Of a DNA stretch of 64,000 nt, positions 11,044 to 20,900 are shown in pieces. The DNA is from Avrilella dinanensis. GTDB taxonomy: Bacteria; Bacteroidota; Bacteroidia; Flavobacteriales; Flavobacteriaceae. Position 1 is the stretch's first letter; every line of letters begins with the position of its first letter. The DNA lies in the NCBI RefSeq assembly GCF_002807015.1, contig NZ_NIPO01000001.1:2209644-2273643 (forward strand). The letters are read 5' to 3'. Below the pieces are notes generated by a model. The model worked only from the letters and a program-made list of their open reading frames with translations, made no database searches and was not told the DNA's origin. Made by a program: the position numbers and the translations under genes.

Positions 11044-11807
11044 GATTTTTCTGTTAAAGTATATTGAACGTTTACCGATTGTGTCGATGAGCCATAAAAA
11101 TAGCCATTTTCATCTTGTTTAATTACCGTTTCTTCAGGAGGTGGAGGCGGACTGAAATTACCTTCTTCATCGAAAAGTTGCATAAATGAATCTTCAGACG
11201 GATTATAGTCTGGTCGTTGCCAATCATATTTATAAGTAGGTTCATATTCAGACTGAGGAAGCAAATAAGCTAAAATCACACCAATAATAAATCCCGACAA
11301 ATGTCCTTCCCAGGAAATACCGTCTTTAACATTCGGAAACATATACCAAACCGAACTCCCGTAAAGCATAACCACAACGAGAGAAGCTGCCATAAGCCGG
11401 TAATATTTTGTTTTGAGCCCGGAAAAAAACAGATAGGAAGTCAGTACATAAACCAGTCCGCTTGCCCCGATATGAAAACTCGGTCTGCCAATAAGCCAGG
11501 TAAGAAATCCGGATAACAACCAACCTAAAATGATGACAGTCAGATAGTTTTTTCTGTAAAAAAATGCAACCATCGTCAGTAACACGATAAGTGCAAGAGA
11601 ATTATTCGTAATATGACTGATGTCGCCATGAATAAAAGGAGAAAAAAGTATGCCTTTTAATCCGGATATTTCACGTGGAAAAATCCCGTATTCTTCATAA
11701 TCCCAGCCCAGTTTCCAGTTGGCATAAGCAACTATCCACATGGTTAGTATGAAAATAAAAGGTGCAAAAAACACCCCTGAATGATATTTTAGTTTATCCG
11801 TATTCAT
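11022..11807 (-). CDS. Rhomboid-family intramembrane serine protease
   Basis: A 261-residue polytopic membrane protein. The catalytic dyad is visible: Ser116 in G-A-S-G (114-117) and His169 in W-E-G-H-L-S-G, with the supporting His112 just before the serine motif and HITNN at 65-69 on the second helix. It cleaves transmembrane segments of membrane proteins; substrates are unknown. The C-terminal 65 residues are a proline- and acid-rich cytoplasmic tail. Sits alone, convergent with the transporter gene. Confidence 0.92.
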   Translation of the reverse strand: MNTDKLKYHSGVFFAPFIFILTMWIVAYANWKLGWDYEEYGIFPREISGLKGILFSPFIHGDISHITNNSLALIVLLTMVAFFYRKNYLTVIILGWLLSGFLTWLIGRPSFHIGASGLVYVLTSYLFFSGLKTKYYRLMAASLVVVMLYGSSVWYMFPNVKDGISWEGHLSGFIIGVILAYLLPQSEYEPTYKYDWQRPDYNPSEDSFMQLFDEEGNFSPPPPPEETVIKQDENGYFYGSSTQSVNVQYTLTEKSKPDSSQ

Positions 11808-11935
11808 AACAGAAGTGTATCAAAAACATATCCAATTTGTTTGGTATGACAAAATAGCAGTTTGAAGTCCGTTACCACGCTGTGGTTATGAAATAATCAC
11901 TCCATTTATTTCGATTTTATCTATCAAATTAATTG

Positions 11936-11943
11936 TATTTTTG
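11936..11943 (+). promoter_or_regulatory. -7 box of rarA, implying a leaderless transcript
   Basis: TATTTTTG matches TAnnTTTG and ends only four bases before the rarA ATG at 11948, so transcription should start at or within a few bases of the start codon. No TTG -33 element is seen at 17-23 nt upstream. Confidence 0.5.
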
Positions 11944-11947
11944 TAGA

Positions 11948-13225
11948 ATGAAAGCACCGTTAGCAGAAAGAGTCCGCCCCCGAAGTTTGGAGGAATATAT
12001 TGGTCAAAATCATTTGGTCGGAAAATCCGGGATACTAACACAATCTATAAAAAAAGGTGTGATTCCGTCGATGATTTTCTGGGGACCACCCGGAACCGGA
12101 AAAACTACTCTGGCTCAGATAATTGCTGAAGAAAGCCAGCGACCTTTTTTTGTGCTAAGTGCAATTAATTCAGGTGTGAAAGATGTTCGTGAAGTGATTG
12201 ACAAAGCCAAAAATAGCGGTGGTATTTTCACAACAAGAAATCCGATATTGTTTATTGATGAGATTCATCGGTTTAGTAAATCTCAACAAGATTCGCTGTT
12301 GGCAGCTGTCGAAAAAGGTTGGGTTACGTTGATTGGTGCTACTACCGAAAACCCGAGTTTTGAGGTTATTCCGGCTTTGTTGTCGCGTTGCCAGGTTTAC
12401 ACACTATATCATTTTACCAAAGAAGATTTAGAAAATCTATTGAAGCGAGCCATTGAAACCGATGTTTTTCTGAAAGAAAAAAATATTGAATTACTGGAAA
12501 CTTCAGTTTTGTTGCGATTTTCCGGTGGCGACGGACGCAAGTTGCTCAACACACTTGAGCTGGTTATAGAATCTGACACCAATTCTGTTATTCAAATTAC
12601 AGACAAAAATGTGATGCAGGTGGTACAGAATCAAACAGTGTTGTACGACAAAACCGGTGAACAGCATTATGATATTGTCTCGGCATTTATCAAATCCATC
12701 AGAGGCAGCGACCCGAACGGTGCGGTTTATTGGTTAGCCCGAATGATTGAAGGTGGCGAAGATTTGAAATTTATTGCCCGCAGAATGTTGATTTCTGCCT
12801 CGGAAGATATCGGACTGGCAAACCCGACTGCTTTGATTATGGCAAATAATATTTTCCAGGCAGTTTCGGTTATCGGTTACCCAGAGAGTAGAATTCTGTT
12901 GAGCCAGTGTGCTATTTATCTGGCAACATCGCCCAAGAGTAATGCCAGCTACGAAGCTATCGGCAAAGCACAGCAGGTTGTAAAGCAAACCGGGAATCTA
13001 TCTGTTCCTTTACATTTGCGAAATGCTCCGACAAAGTTGATGAAAGAACTGGGATATGGAGATGACTATAAATATGCTCATGATTATACAGGAAATTTTG
13101 TTGAGCAGGAATTTTTACCGGACGAAATTGCCAATACGAATCTGTATGAACCAGGAGATAATCAAAGGGAAAAAATAACCCGAGATTTTTTGAAAAACAG
13201 ATGGAAGAATAAGTATAATTATTGA
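11948..13225 (+). CDS. rarA: Replication-associated recombination protein A (AAA+ ATPase)
   Basis: A 425-residue clamp-loader-like AAA+ ATPase of the RarA/MgsA/WRNIP1 family, acting at stalled replication forks. Walker A is G-P-P-G-T-G-K-T-T at 46-54, Walker [10 protein letters not shown] at 100-108, with the sensor and arginine-finger region [19 protein letters not shown] following. The C-terminal half is the tetramerisation domain with the conserved ...[14 protein letters not shown]... segment. An in-frame TTG start five codons upstream overlaps the -7 box and is rejected. Confidence 0.95.
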   Translation: MKAPLAERVRPRSLEEYIGQNHLVGKSGILTQSIKKGVIPSMIFWGPPGTGKTTLAQIIAEESQRPFFVLSAINSGVKDVREVIDKAKNSGGIFTTRNPILFIDEIHRFSKSQQDSLLAAVEKGWVTLIGATTENPSFEVIPALLSRCQVYTLYHFTKEDLENLLKRAIETDVFLKEKNIELLETSVLLRFSGGDGRKLLNTLELVIESDTNSVIQITDKNVMQVVQNQTVLYDKTGEQHYDIVSAFIKSIRGSDPNGAVYWLARMIEGGEDLKFIARRMLISASEDIGLANPTALIMANNIFQAVSVIGYPESRILLSQCAIYLATSPKSNASYEAIGKAQQVVKQTGNLSVPLHLRNAPTKLMKELGYGDDYKYAHDYTGNFVEQEFLPDEIANTNLYEPGDNQREKITRDFLKNRWKNKYNY

Positions 13226-13236
13226 TGGATATTTAA

Positions 13237-13278
13237 AAAATCAGCCACATTAATCGAAAGAAAAGTGTGGCTGATTTT
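13237..13278. terminator. Bidirectional terminator between rarA and the endonuclease gene
   Basis: Perfect 13-bp stem AAAATCAGCCACA (13237-13249) / TGTGGCTGATTTT (13266-13278), with A/T tracts on both sides so that it can end transcripts of both convergent genes. Confidence 0.9.
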
Positions 13279-13299
13279 GATTTTTCAGTTCGTGCAAAA

Positions 13300-14352
13300 T
13301 TAAAGCACAAGCAGTTTCTTTGTGCTTTCTGCTTTTTCGTTGGCTATTTTTACAAAATAAATTCCGGGTTGTAAAGAATGATGAATTTCAATAGCATTGT
13401 CTGATATTACCGGATTATTTTCCTGTGATAAAATCCTACCGTTGATGTCCATAATTTCGATAGAAGTAATATCTTCCTCCGATTCGATATAGATAACATT
13501 TGACTTGTTTGGATTCGGATAAATGTTAAACGGAATAGATAGATGTTTTGTGTCGGATAACGTTCCCCAAATGTCTTCCGCATCAGGACCTCCCCATATT
13601 TTTGTTGCCAGATACGGATTGTCAATAAACGGATTTCTGTTGCCTTGTCCGTAAGAATTACTGGCATTTCCTAAATAATTATTGCGTTGAACTTCTATTT
13701 CAGATACCGGGTCCTCAGCATTCCATTGCAGGAATAAATCAATCATACCATCAGGAGTATTTTCTGAAGAACCAACACCAACATTCGCAGGTAAACATCG
13801 TGTGCCGTAGCGAACGTACATATACATCATCATACGAGCTACATCGCCTTTCCATTCGTCACCAGGATACCAGTAAGCTCCCACATTGCCGGAATTTCCG
13901 CTGCCAGCAGCAAATTTTTTACTTCCTCGAGCATTGTTCCATTGTACGTCTGATGCACGAAGGTGGTGTGCATCTGCCCCGGGACCAGATTGCCCGAGAT
14001 TAGGACTGCCTAAAGATTTGGCATACACATGTTCTCTGTTCCATTCTCCATTATTTCCTCCGTTATTGTCTTTACCTCTTGTTCGGGAATGTTGCCCGCT
14101 TGTGGTATTTTCCCAGCCGTAAACTAAAATTACCTGACTGCTGTTTTCGGGATTTTTGTCCGTTTCTTTTAAAGCATTCCAAACCTGATTGTAGGATAAT
14201 TGATTGACGTGAGTTTCCGTAATCAAATCAGCCAAAGCTAATTTTAGGTCTGTTCCGTTCAGGGAAAAATCAATCTCATCATAATAGGATTGAGGTTGAG
14301 CCAATAATAATCCGCTAAATAAAAAACAGAGTAAAAAATAGAAATTTTTCAT
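13300..14352 (-). CDS. Exported endonuclease I with T9SS sorting domain
   Basis: A 350-residue secreted nuclease: signal peptide to about LLAQ (19), endonuclease I (EndA/NucM) domain at about 40-255, and a C-terminal T9SS type A domain (from IYPNPNKSN to the end). Active-site motifs are N-R-E-H-V-Y-A-K-S (105-113) and D-A-H-H-L-R-A-S-D (127-135), the beta-beta-alpha metal site. It should degrade extracellular DNA/RNA, perhaps for nutrient acquisition. It follows the RsmB-like gene by seven bases on the same strand, probably a shared transcript. Confidence 0.93.
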   Translation of the reverse strand: MKNFYFLLCFLFSGLLLAQPQSYYDEIDFSLNGTDLKLALADLITETHVNQLSYNQVWNALKETDKNPENSSQVILVYGWENTTSGQHSRTRGKDNNGGNNGEWNREHVYAKSLGSPNLGQSGPGADAHHLRASDVQWNNARGSKKFAAGSGNSGNVGAYWYPGDEWKGDVARMMMYMYVRYGTRCLPANVGVGSSENTPDGMIDLFLQWNAEDPVSEIEVQRNNYLGNASNSYGQGNRNPFIDNPYLATKIWGGPDAEDIWGTLSDTKHLSIPFNIYPNPNKSNVIYIESEEDITSIEIMDINGRILSQENNPVISDNAIEIHHSLQPGIYFVKIANEKAESTKKLLVL

Positions 14353-14359
14353 AATATGT

Positions 14360-15571
14360 TTATTTTCGTTCTAATAATGCCATATAAAAACCGTCAAATC
14401 CGGATTGGTGTGCCAATACCTTTTTGTCTTTCACAAAGTTAAAATCTTTTCCAGATTCTGATGCCAGGAATTTTTTAATTTGTTCCTGATTTTCAGAAGG
14501 TAATATGGAACAAGTTGCATAAACCAACTTACCGCCTGCTTTGACCATCTTCGAGTAACTTTGCAGAATTTCCTGTTGAGTTTGTTTGATGTGATCCACA
14601 AATTCCGGTTTAAGTTTCCACTTTGTATCCGGATTTCGTTTCAGTACACCCAATCCCGAACATGGAGCGTCAATCAGAACCCGGTCGGCTTTTTCATGTA
14701 ATTTTTTAATTACTTTATTGTTCTCAATAATGCGGTATTCGATGTTATGAGCACCGTTTCGTTTAGCTCTTTGTTTGAGCTGTCGCTGTTTGCTTTCATA
14801 CAAATCCAAAGCGATAATTTGTCCTTTGTTTTCCATGAGTGCCGCCATGTGCAAAGTTTTTCCACCGGCACCGGCACAAGCATCAACAACTCGCATTCCG
14901 GGCTGAACATCAAGGAATGGAGCCACCAGTTGAGAGGAAGCGTCCTGCACTTCAAACAAACCTTCTTTGAACAACGGAGTCATAAAAACATTGACACGCT
15001 GGGTCAAAATCAATGCGTCCGGATAATTTTTATCGGTAAATGTGTCGATACTTAAGGCTTTGAGTTGTTTCTGTAAATCTTTTGGAGTGATTTTCAACCT
15101 GTTTACTCGCAAAATGACTTCCGCAGGTTTATTTTGTGCTTCCAACTCTTTGGTCCATAAGTCATTGCCTAGCTCTTTTTCGCCCAATTCATCTATCCAG
15201 TCCGGAATAGATTCTCTGAATTTTCGTTCTCTAGACAATTCATCAAAACGACCTTTGATTCGTCGGGTTGGTGTGCCGTCAAATTGCTTCCAATCAGGTA
15301 GTTGTATTCCGCGTAATGTTGCCCAAACGGCAAACATTCGCCATAAATCTTCTCTTTTATAAGGCTGTTTTACCTCTGCAATTTCAGCATATAATCTGTT
15401 CCAGCGAACAATATCGTAAGTGGTTTCAGCAATAAAACTTCGGTCTTTACTGCCCCATCTTTTGTCTCTTTTTAGGGTTTTGGCAATGATTTTATCGGCA
15501 TATTCGTCTTCATTAAAAATACTGTGAAGCGAATCCAGAATAGCCAAAACTAAATTTCGGTGTAATCTCAT
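14360..15571 (-). CDS. rsmB: RsmB-family 16S rRNA (cytosine-C5) methyltransferase
   Basis: A 403-residue RNA m5C methyltransferase of the RsmB/Nop2/Sun family. AdoMet motif D-A-C-A-G-A-G-G-K-T is at about 230-239; motif IV D-A-P-C-S-G places Cys304 and motif VI A-T-C-S places Cys354, the two cysteines used in catalysis. The N-terminal 150 residues resemble the RNA-binding NusB-like part of RsmB, though shorter. The ATG at 15571 is used; a TTG start seven codons upstream overlaps the -7 box. Exact target (C967 equivalent) is inferred from family. Confidence 0.86.
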   Translation of the reverse strand: MRLHRNLVLAILDSLHSIFNEDEYADKIIAKTLKRDKRWGSKDRSFIAETTYDIVRWNRLYAEIAEVKQPYKREDLWRMFAVWATLRGIQLPDWKQFDGTPTRRIKGRFDELSRERKFRESIPDWIDELGEKELGNDLWTKELEAQNKPAEVILRVNRLKITPKDLQKQLKALSIDTFTDKNYPDALILTQRVNVFMTPLFKEGLFEVQDASSQLVAPFLDVQPGMRVVDACAGAGGKTLHMAALMENKGQIIALDLYESKQRQLKQRAKRNGAHNIEYRIIENNKVIKKLHEKADRVLIDAPCSGLGVLKRNPDTKWKLKPEFVDHIKQTQQEILQSYSKMVKAGGKLVYATCSILPSENQEQIKKFLASESGKDFNFVKDKKVLAHQSGFDGFYMALLERK

Positions 15572-15589
15572 GTTGTTTATATATCGGTG

Positions 15590-15597
15590 CAAAGATA
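15590..15597 (-). promoter_or_regulatory. -7 box of the rsmB-endonuclease operon
   Basis: Minus-strand TATCTTTG (15597-15590) lies 18 nt before the ATG. It also rules out the upstream TTG start, which would lie inside the promoter. Confidence 0.55.
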
Positions 15598-15647
15598 CGT
15601 TTTTTGTGGTTGTTTTCTTTTTTCCGGTAATTTAAAGTCGGGATATA

Positions 15648-15678
15648 TTGCTATATTAACAAAATATATATACTTTCG
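15648..15678 (+). promoter_or_regulatory. Probable promoter of the phnA-like operon
   Basis: TTG (15648-15650), 20-nt spacer, TACTTTCG (15671-15678), one mismatch to TAnnTTTG. Placed 22 nt upstream of the ATG at 15700. Confidence 0.5.
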
Positions 15679-15699
15679 TTGGATATTTATTTATGAATT

Positions 15700-16272
15700 A
15701 TGAACGAAAATCAATTAAAAGCCAGAAGCAATAATGCTTGTGAAATCTGTGAAAATACAGATAACTTGAGTGTTTACAGCGTTTCGTCCAGAGGCGGAAA
15801 TGTAGAAAAAGAAATCTACTGCTGTGAAAAATGTATTAACCAAATTGAGAAAAAAGAACAATTAGATGCCAATCACTGGCAGGTGCTTTCAGGCAGTATG
15901 TGGAGCGAAATTCCGGCAGTGAAAGTAGTGAGTTGGAGAATGCTTAACCGATTCAAAAATGAATCCTGGGCAGCTGATTTACTGGAAATGTTTTATCTGG
16001 AAGATGAATATACAGATTGGGCGAAAGAAACCGGCGACCACATGGAAGATGCCGATAATCGTTTGCATCAGGATTGTAATGGGAATATCTTGGTTGGTGG
16101 TGATACGGTAACGTTAATCAAAGATCTTGATGTAAAAGGGTCGAGCCTGAATGCAAAAATCGGTACTGCGGTAAGAAACATTCGTCTGGTGCCGGATAAT
16201 CCCGAGCAAATCGAAGGGAAAATCGAAGGACAGTCTATCGTTATTCTGACTAAATTCGTCAAAAAGCAATAG
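15700..16272 (+). CDS. PhnA-domain zinc-ribbon protein
   Basis: A 190-residue protein: an N-terminal zinc ribbon with C14-x2-C17 and C42-x2-C45, a linker domain, and a C-terminal PhnA domain (about 120-190; D-C-N-G-N, GGDTVTLIKDLDVKGSS, GKIEGQSIVILTKFVKK). Despite the historic name, PhnA-domain proteins of this kind are not shown to act on phosphonates in general, so the biological role is open. First gene of a four-gene run ending at 17738. Confidence 0.85.
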   Translation: MNENQLKARSNNACEICENTDNLSVYSVSSRGGNVEKEIYCCEKCINQIEKKEQLDANHWQVLSGSMWSEIPAVKVVSWRMLNRFKNESWAADLLEMFYLEDEYTDWAKETGDHMEDADNRLHQDCNGNILVGGDTVTLIKDLDVKGSSLNAKIGTAVRNIRLVPDNPEQIEGKIEGQSIVILTKFVKKQ

Positions 16273-16276
16273 GAAT

Positions 16277-17020
16277 ATGCAAACAATTCTCGACAAATTA
16301 TCCGATCCGATTGACATTTCTATCCCGTTGAGTGGAAAGAGAGATAATCCGATTGCGTGGTATATCGACCAACCCCGGATAGAGCCTGTCAAAATGGACG
16401 ATTTTGTCGGGAGTGTTGCTTCCGGAAAATCTTCGACGAATTTTAATAATATATTTTTCAACCCACATGCCCACGGCACACACACTGAGTGTCTTGGGCA
16501 TATTACTGAAGATTTTTTTTCGGTTAATCAGTCGTTGAAAAAATATTTTTTCTCTTGTTTATTGATTAGCATAAAACCTGATAAAATCAAAGAAGATGGA
16601 GTCATAACTGCCGGATTGCTCAAGGAGAAAATTAAAAAAAATCGGGCGGAGGCTATCGTTATCAGGACTTTGCCCAATGATGCAGAAAAAAAATGTAGAA
16701 ATTATTCTCATACCAATCCGCCTTATTTGACGGAGGAGGCAGCTACATTGCTGCGAAATATGGGTTTTGAACATCTTTTGATAGATTTGCCAAGTGTAGA
16801 TAAAGAAAAAGATGAAGGTAAGTTATTGGCTCACAAATCGTTCTGGAATGTTAAGGACGTGCATCATGTCAATGAAGACGCTCGTTTTTATTCAACAATT
16901 ACAGAGTTTGTGTATGTACCTGACGATGTGGAAGACGGCGAATATTTGCTGAATCTACAAATTGCTTCTTTTGAAAATGATGCTGCACCGAGCAAGCCGG
17001 TTTTATATAAATTAACATGA
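16277..17020 (+). CDS. Cyclase-family (kynurenine formamidase-like) hydrolase
   Basis: A 247-residue protein of the metal-dependent cyclase/KynB superfamily, recognised by the H-A-H-G-T-H-T-E motif at 64-71 that binds the metal, and by the later DLPSVD-type motif. Members hydrolyse N-formylkynurenine, isatin or related amides; no other tryptophan-degradation gene is nearby, so the substrate is unclear. Starts 4 nt after the phnA-like gene and overlaps the next start by 4 nt (ATGA). Confidence 0.82.
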   Translation: MQTILDKLSDPIDISIPLSGKRDNPIAWYIDQPRIEPVKMDDFVGSVASGKSSTNFNNIFFNPHAHGTHTECLGHITEDFFSVNQSLKKYFFSCLLISIKPDKIKEDGVITAGLLKEKIKKNRAEAIVIRTLPNDAEKKCRNYSHTNPPYLTEEAATLLRNMGFEHLLIDLPSVDKEKDEGKLLAHKSFWNVKDVHHVNEDARFYSTITEFVYVPDDVEDGEYLLNLQIASFENDAAPSKPVLYKLT

Positions 17021-17370
17021 ACAAAATTGTAAAAACAGAAGAATTAGCCCTGCTTTTATTAGGTATATTCTTGATAGATATGGGAAATCATTCGTGGAAA
17101 TGGTTTGCTATTTGCTTTTTTCTGCCAGATGTTTCTATGCTGGGATATTTAGGAGGCAATCGGATAGGAGCAGTGCTATATAATATTTTTCATTATCGTT
17201 TTTTGGCGGTGATTTTGTATCTGACAGGAATTCTTGTAGATAATAGCTGGCTAAGTTTTGCAGGCTTGACGCTGTTTTGTCATATTGCTTTTGACCGAAT
17301 GTTGGGGTACGGATTAAAATACAATACAGGTTTTAAAGATACACATTTAGGTAAAATTGGAAAACAATGA
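17017..17370 (+). CDS. DUF4260 membrane protein
   Basis: A 117-residue membrane protein with three to four helices and the DUF4260 pattern (FFLPDVSMLGYLGGNRIGA; FDRMLGYGLKY near the C-terminus). Function is unknown. The start overlaps the upstream stop and its own stop overlaps the next start, both as ATGA, so translation is coupled through this run of genes. Confidence 0.83.
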   Translation: MNKIVKTEELALLLLGIFLIDMGNHSWKWFAICFFLPDVSMLGYLGGNRIGAVLYNIFHYRFLAVILYLTGILVDNSWLSFAGLTLFCHIAFDRMLGYGLKYNTGFKDTHLGKIGKQ

Positions 17371-17738
17371 CTATCACGGATTTATATGATATATGTACCG
17401 CTTATCGAGGAGTGACAGAAAGTTTTCCTTTTGATAAAGATACATTGGTTTTTAAGGTTGGTGGAAAAATGTTTTTGCTCACAGGACTTTCCGGTTGGGA
17501 AAATGGTAATCCGTCTGTTAATCTGAAATGTGACCCTGAGCGTGCATTGGAGCTGAGAGAAGAATACGCGGCGGTGCAGCCGGGTTATCACATGAATAAA
17601 AAACATTGGAATACGGTTTTTGCCCATCAGGATTTGCCTTTGAGTGAAATCAAAAAACTTATTAATCATTCTTATGAATTGATTTTTAGTCAGTTGAGTA
17701 AAAAAGTACAGGAAGAGATTATGAAACAATCTGAATAA
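17367..17738 (+). CDS. MmcQ/YjbR-family protein
   Basis: A 123-residue cytosolic protein with the YjbR/MmcQ fold: P-F-D-K-D-T-L-V-F-K-V-G-G-K-M-F near the N-terminus, N-L-K-C-D-P-E in the middle, and the G-Y-H-M-N-K-K-H-W-N-T segment. Described as DNA-binding-like from its structure, with no established target. Last gene of the phnA-like run; it ends one base from the convergent MscS gene, with no terminator between. Confidence 0.85.
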   Translation: MTITDLYDICTAYRGVTESFPFDKDTLVFKVGGKMFLLTGLSGWENGNPSVNLKCDPERALELREEYAAVQPGYHMNKKHWNTVFAHQDLPLSEIKKLINHSYELIFSQLSKKVQEEIMKQSE

Positions 17739-17739
17739 A

Positions 17740-19512
17740 CTATTTCTTCACTTCCACCTTAACAGGTTGTACGGATTGTAAAGGTATTCCTTCTTTCAGA
17801 AATGTGTTATGGATATTCTTCACTAAATCCGATTTGATAAAAAACATATTTTCCGGCTCAAAAGTAATGGCGTTGATTTCATACGAAGCATTGTATTCAT
17901 TGAGTTCTAATTGAAAAACATAAGGAGATATCCGTTTTGTTACCCCCGAAGTTTTTAATGCGGCAGAAATCAACAAGTTGGAAACCGTCCGTTCGTCATA
18001 GCCATATTGTATTTTCACAATGGCAGTCAAAGCCAGACCGTCTGTTTTGCCGATAGAAGAAAAATTAATCGTCGGATTGGTGAGTATGGTCGAATTAGGA
18101 ATGGTTACATCTTCATTATTAATGGTTTTTAACCGGGTTACAATGCTATCTTTTTTGATAACCAGTCCAATAATATTTCCGGTTTTTATCCAGTCGTTTG
18201 GTTTGAAAGGTTGCATATAGGTCAGTAAAATACCTGCAATCGCATTTGAAATTGCCGACGAAGAACCCAGTGATAACAGCACCCCAAGAAATACGGAAAT
18301 ACCTTGAAAAGCCGCTGTTCCGGAGCCAGGTAAATGAGGAAATATCAGAATTAATACTAAGAATATAAACAGAAACCGGATAATAGCATAAGTAGGTTTT
18401 GCCCACTCCTGATGGAAACCTTTAATGGTTAAGGATTCTCTTTCTATTTCGATAGATAAAAACCGCAACCACCTTAAAATCAATCTGGCTACAACAATTA
18501 TAATAATAATTTTGATGAGACTGGGCATATAATCGACTAAAGAATCAAATGCGGACTGTAGCGGGTCCAAAATAACTTTTTGTAGCTCTGTTGCCCAGAT
18601 TTCCGTTGCAGGAAATATTCTCAATGCAATCGGAATACTGAAAAATAAAATAATGAAATAAAATACAAATTTAATCAGCTTTAAAGTTTTAATAACCGAT
18701 CTACGTATTTGTTTTCTGTTGATTATTTCATAATTCCGAACCTTGATACCTTGATTAAGAATAGTAACACTTTTGTTTACTTTTTTAATGATAAACCTAA
18801 AAAAGCGTTTAGTCAGGTATAATAATATACCAACGCAAACAAAAATAAAAAGTAATTCTGTCAAGCGGATAGCCTTGTTTTTCAGACTATTTTTGTTTCT
18901 TAATTCCAGAACCGAATCGTTGATTACTTTCCGATGTTCATCTGCCAAATTTTCAATAGTCGTGCCTGCCCATAGTGCGTCTATGTCGGTAATTGCCTGA
19001 ATAATATCGCCTTCGTAGGATATGGTTGTGGTGTTAAAACTGGTTTCAATTTTCAGAGAATCCGAAGTAAAAAATGTTTTTTCATAAAGAGATTTTATTT
19101 TTAAATTGGCAGATTTTGCCCTGTCAATTGGTGTATATGGCCCTAATGAGGCAAAAATTCTGAATAAAGTATCGTTCTCTAAAACTACCGGGGCACCTTC
19201 TGTTTTCGACCGGATTTTTTCAATATAATCCAGCTTTTGCTTATTCAGCACAGAATCCTGATTAACTTTGGACTGGTCGTTTTCAGTGTTGTCAAAATCC
19301 CCTCTGAGCATAATTAAATGCTGCAGCTCCTGACTGAGAATGTCAATTTTTAAAGAATCCTGGACTCGTTGTCTTTCCAATAAACCGATTTTGGCTTGCA
19401 CATCATTCCATAAACTGTCCTTTCCGGGTTCACTATTTTCCTGTGAAAACAGTCCGAATGCAGGGTAAATCAAACAAATAAGTGTAATCAGAATATGGCG
19501 TTGAAGTTTCAT
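17740..19512 (-). CDS. MscS-type mechanosensitive channel
   Basis: A 590-residue inner-membrane protein: signal peptide to about FGLFSQ (24), a periplasmic helical domain to about 210, five or so transmembrane helices (about 212-430), then the MscS pore-lining helix, beta domain and C-terminal alpha/beta domain. The pore/beta junction is recognised by G-I-L-L-T-Y-M-Q-P-F-K-P-N-D-W-I and the following V-T-I-P-N-S-T motif. It opens under hypo-osmotic membrane tension. The ATG at 19512 is chosen over a TTG two codons upstream. It follows murF by 10 nt. Confidence 0.9.
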   Translation of the reverse strand: MKLQRHILITLICLIYPAFGLFSQENSEPGKDSLWNDVQAKIGLLERQRVQDSLKIDILSQELQHLIMLRGDFDNTENDQSKVNQDSVLNKQKLDYIEKIRSKTEGAPVVLENDTLFRIFASLGPYTPIDRAKSANLKIKSLYEKTFFTSDSLKIETSFNTTTISYEGDIIQAITDIDALWAGTTIENLADEHRKVINDSVLELRNKNSLKNKAIRLTELLFIFVCVGILLYLTKRFFRFIIKKVNKSVTILNQGIKVRNYEIINRKQIRRSVIKTLKLIKFVFYFIILFFSIPIALRIFPATEIWATELQKVILDPLQSAFDSLVDYMPSLIKIIIIIVVARLILRWLRFLSIEIERESLTIKGFHQEWAKPTYAIIRFLFIFLVLILIFPHLPGSGTAAFQGISVFLGVLLSLGSSSAISNAIAGILLTYMQPFKPNDWIKTGNIIGLVIKKDSIVTRLKTINNEDVTIPNSTILTNPTINFSSIGKTDGLALTAIVKIQYGYDERTVSNLLISAALKTSGVTKRISPYVFQLELNEYNASYEINAITFEPENMFFIKSDLVKNIHNTFLKEGIPLQSVQPVKVEVKK

Positions 19513-19522
19513 CGGCAATTTT

Positions 19523-20818
19523 TTATGTTAATAATTCAAGAGCTCGTTCCAATTGCATTCCTCTCGAACCTTTGATAAGTATGGTTTGATTAGCGATTTT
19601 ATGGTCGTGTAAATAGTTTTTTAAGTCCTCGAAATCGGCGAAAAACTTTATTTTTTCATTGTCATTATTGCATAGTTTATAAAATTCTTTTCCTATAAAA
19701 TAAGCCGGGGTATTATTTTCTGTAACCAAATCGACAATTCTCTGATGCTCAATACCGCTTTCATTTCCGAGCTCAAACATATCACCCAAAATTAATAATT
19801 TATCGGTATATTGCAGTTGAAAAAAGTTGGTCAAAGCAGCTTTCATACTACTCGGATTGGCATTGTAAGCGTCTAAAAGGATTTTATTGGAACCGTTATC
19901 GACCCATTGAGAGCGATTGTTTGTCGGGGTGTAATTCTCAATGGCTTGTTTGATATCATCTAGATTAATGCCGAAAAATGTACCAATACAAGTGGCTGCA
20001 CATATATTTACTGCGTTATACACACCTGTGAGTTGCGAATTGATTTGTATATCCCCGACTGAAACGGCTGCCATAGGCTGAGCCTCGATATGATTGAAAT
20101 ATACATCGGTGTTTTCGTTTTCCCTTTTGGCTGAAAATCCGAATTGTCTGATACCAGAAGATTTTTTAACCTGTAACTCATCATCTTGATTAATGAAAGC
20201 CATTTTTTGATTATCCAGAAGATAGTCATACAATTCACTTTTGCCTTTGATAACCCCTTCAAATCCGCCAAAACCTTCCAGATGAGCCCGCCCGAAATTG
20301 GTTATGTAGCCAAAATCAGGTTGAGCAATCGAGCAAAGCAGTTCGATTTCTTTCTGGTGATTAGCACCCATTTCCACAATTCCGATGTCGGTATCTTCTT
20401 CAAGAGCAAGTAGTGTCAGCGGTACGCCAATATGGTTGTTGAGATTTCCAATCGTGGCTTGCGTATTGTATTTTTGTTGCAGAACAACGTGAATCAGTTC
20501 TTTGGTAGTTGTTTTTCCGTTGCTTCCGGTCAGGGCAATAATTGGTAATCCTATATATTCCCGATGTAGTTTTGCCAAATCCTGCAATGTTTGCAACGAA
20601 TCTTCTACCAACAGCATTTTGTCTTTGTCAGTAAAAAATTTTTCATTGTCAATAACAACAAGTTTAGCACCATTTGCAATGACTTCTTGGGCATATTCAT
20701 TTCCGTCAAAATTATCCCCCTTCAAAGCAAAAAAGATATTGTTTTCTTTGATGTTACGACTATCGGTAGTAACACCTGTTGATTCTCTGAATATTTTGTG
20801 TAACTCGGTTAGTTTCAT
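19523..20818 (-). CDS. murF: UDP-N-acetylmuramoyl-tripeptide-D-alanyl-D-alanine ligase
   Basis: A 431-residue Mur ligase that adds D-Ala-D-Ala to the peptidoglycan precursor in the cytosol. The ATP-binding loop T-G-S-N-G-K-T-T-T is at 97-105, the substrate domain carries V-T-T-D-S-R near 16-21, and the central N-H-I-G-V-P and E-M-G-A-N-H motifs are typical of MurF. Downstream of gldJ, from which it is separated by a terminator; the same gldJ-murF neighbourhood is common in Flavobacteriia. Confidence 0.95.
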   Translation of the reverse strand: MKLTELHKIFRESTGVTTDSRNIKENNIFFALKGDNFDGNEYAQEVIANGAKLVVIDNEKFFTDKDKMLLVEDSLQTLQDLAKLHREYIGLPIIALTGSNGKTTTKELIHVVLQQKYNTQATIGNLNNHIGVPLTLLALEEDTDIGIVEMGANHQKEIELLCSIAQPDFGYITNFGRAHLEGFGGFEGVIKGKSELYDYLLDNQKMAFINQDDELQVKKSSGIRQFGFSAKRENENTDVYFNHIEAQPMAAVSVGDIQINSQLTGVYNAVNICAATCIGTFFGINLDDIKQAIENYTPTNNRSQWVDNGSNKILLDAYNANPSSMKAALTNFFQLQYTDKLLILGDMFELGNESGIEHQRIVDLVTENNTPAYFIGKEFYKLCNNDNEKIKFFADFEDLKNYLHDHKIANQTILIKGSRGMQLERALELLT

Positions 20819-20900
20819 CTGTTTGTTTTTATTTGATTTTAAGCGGTCAGATGTAATTCGCTATAATGGTTATGGCTCATTTCTAGGTGTAAAAATAAGA

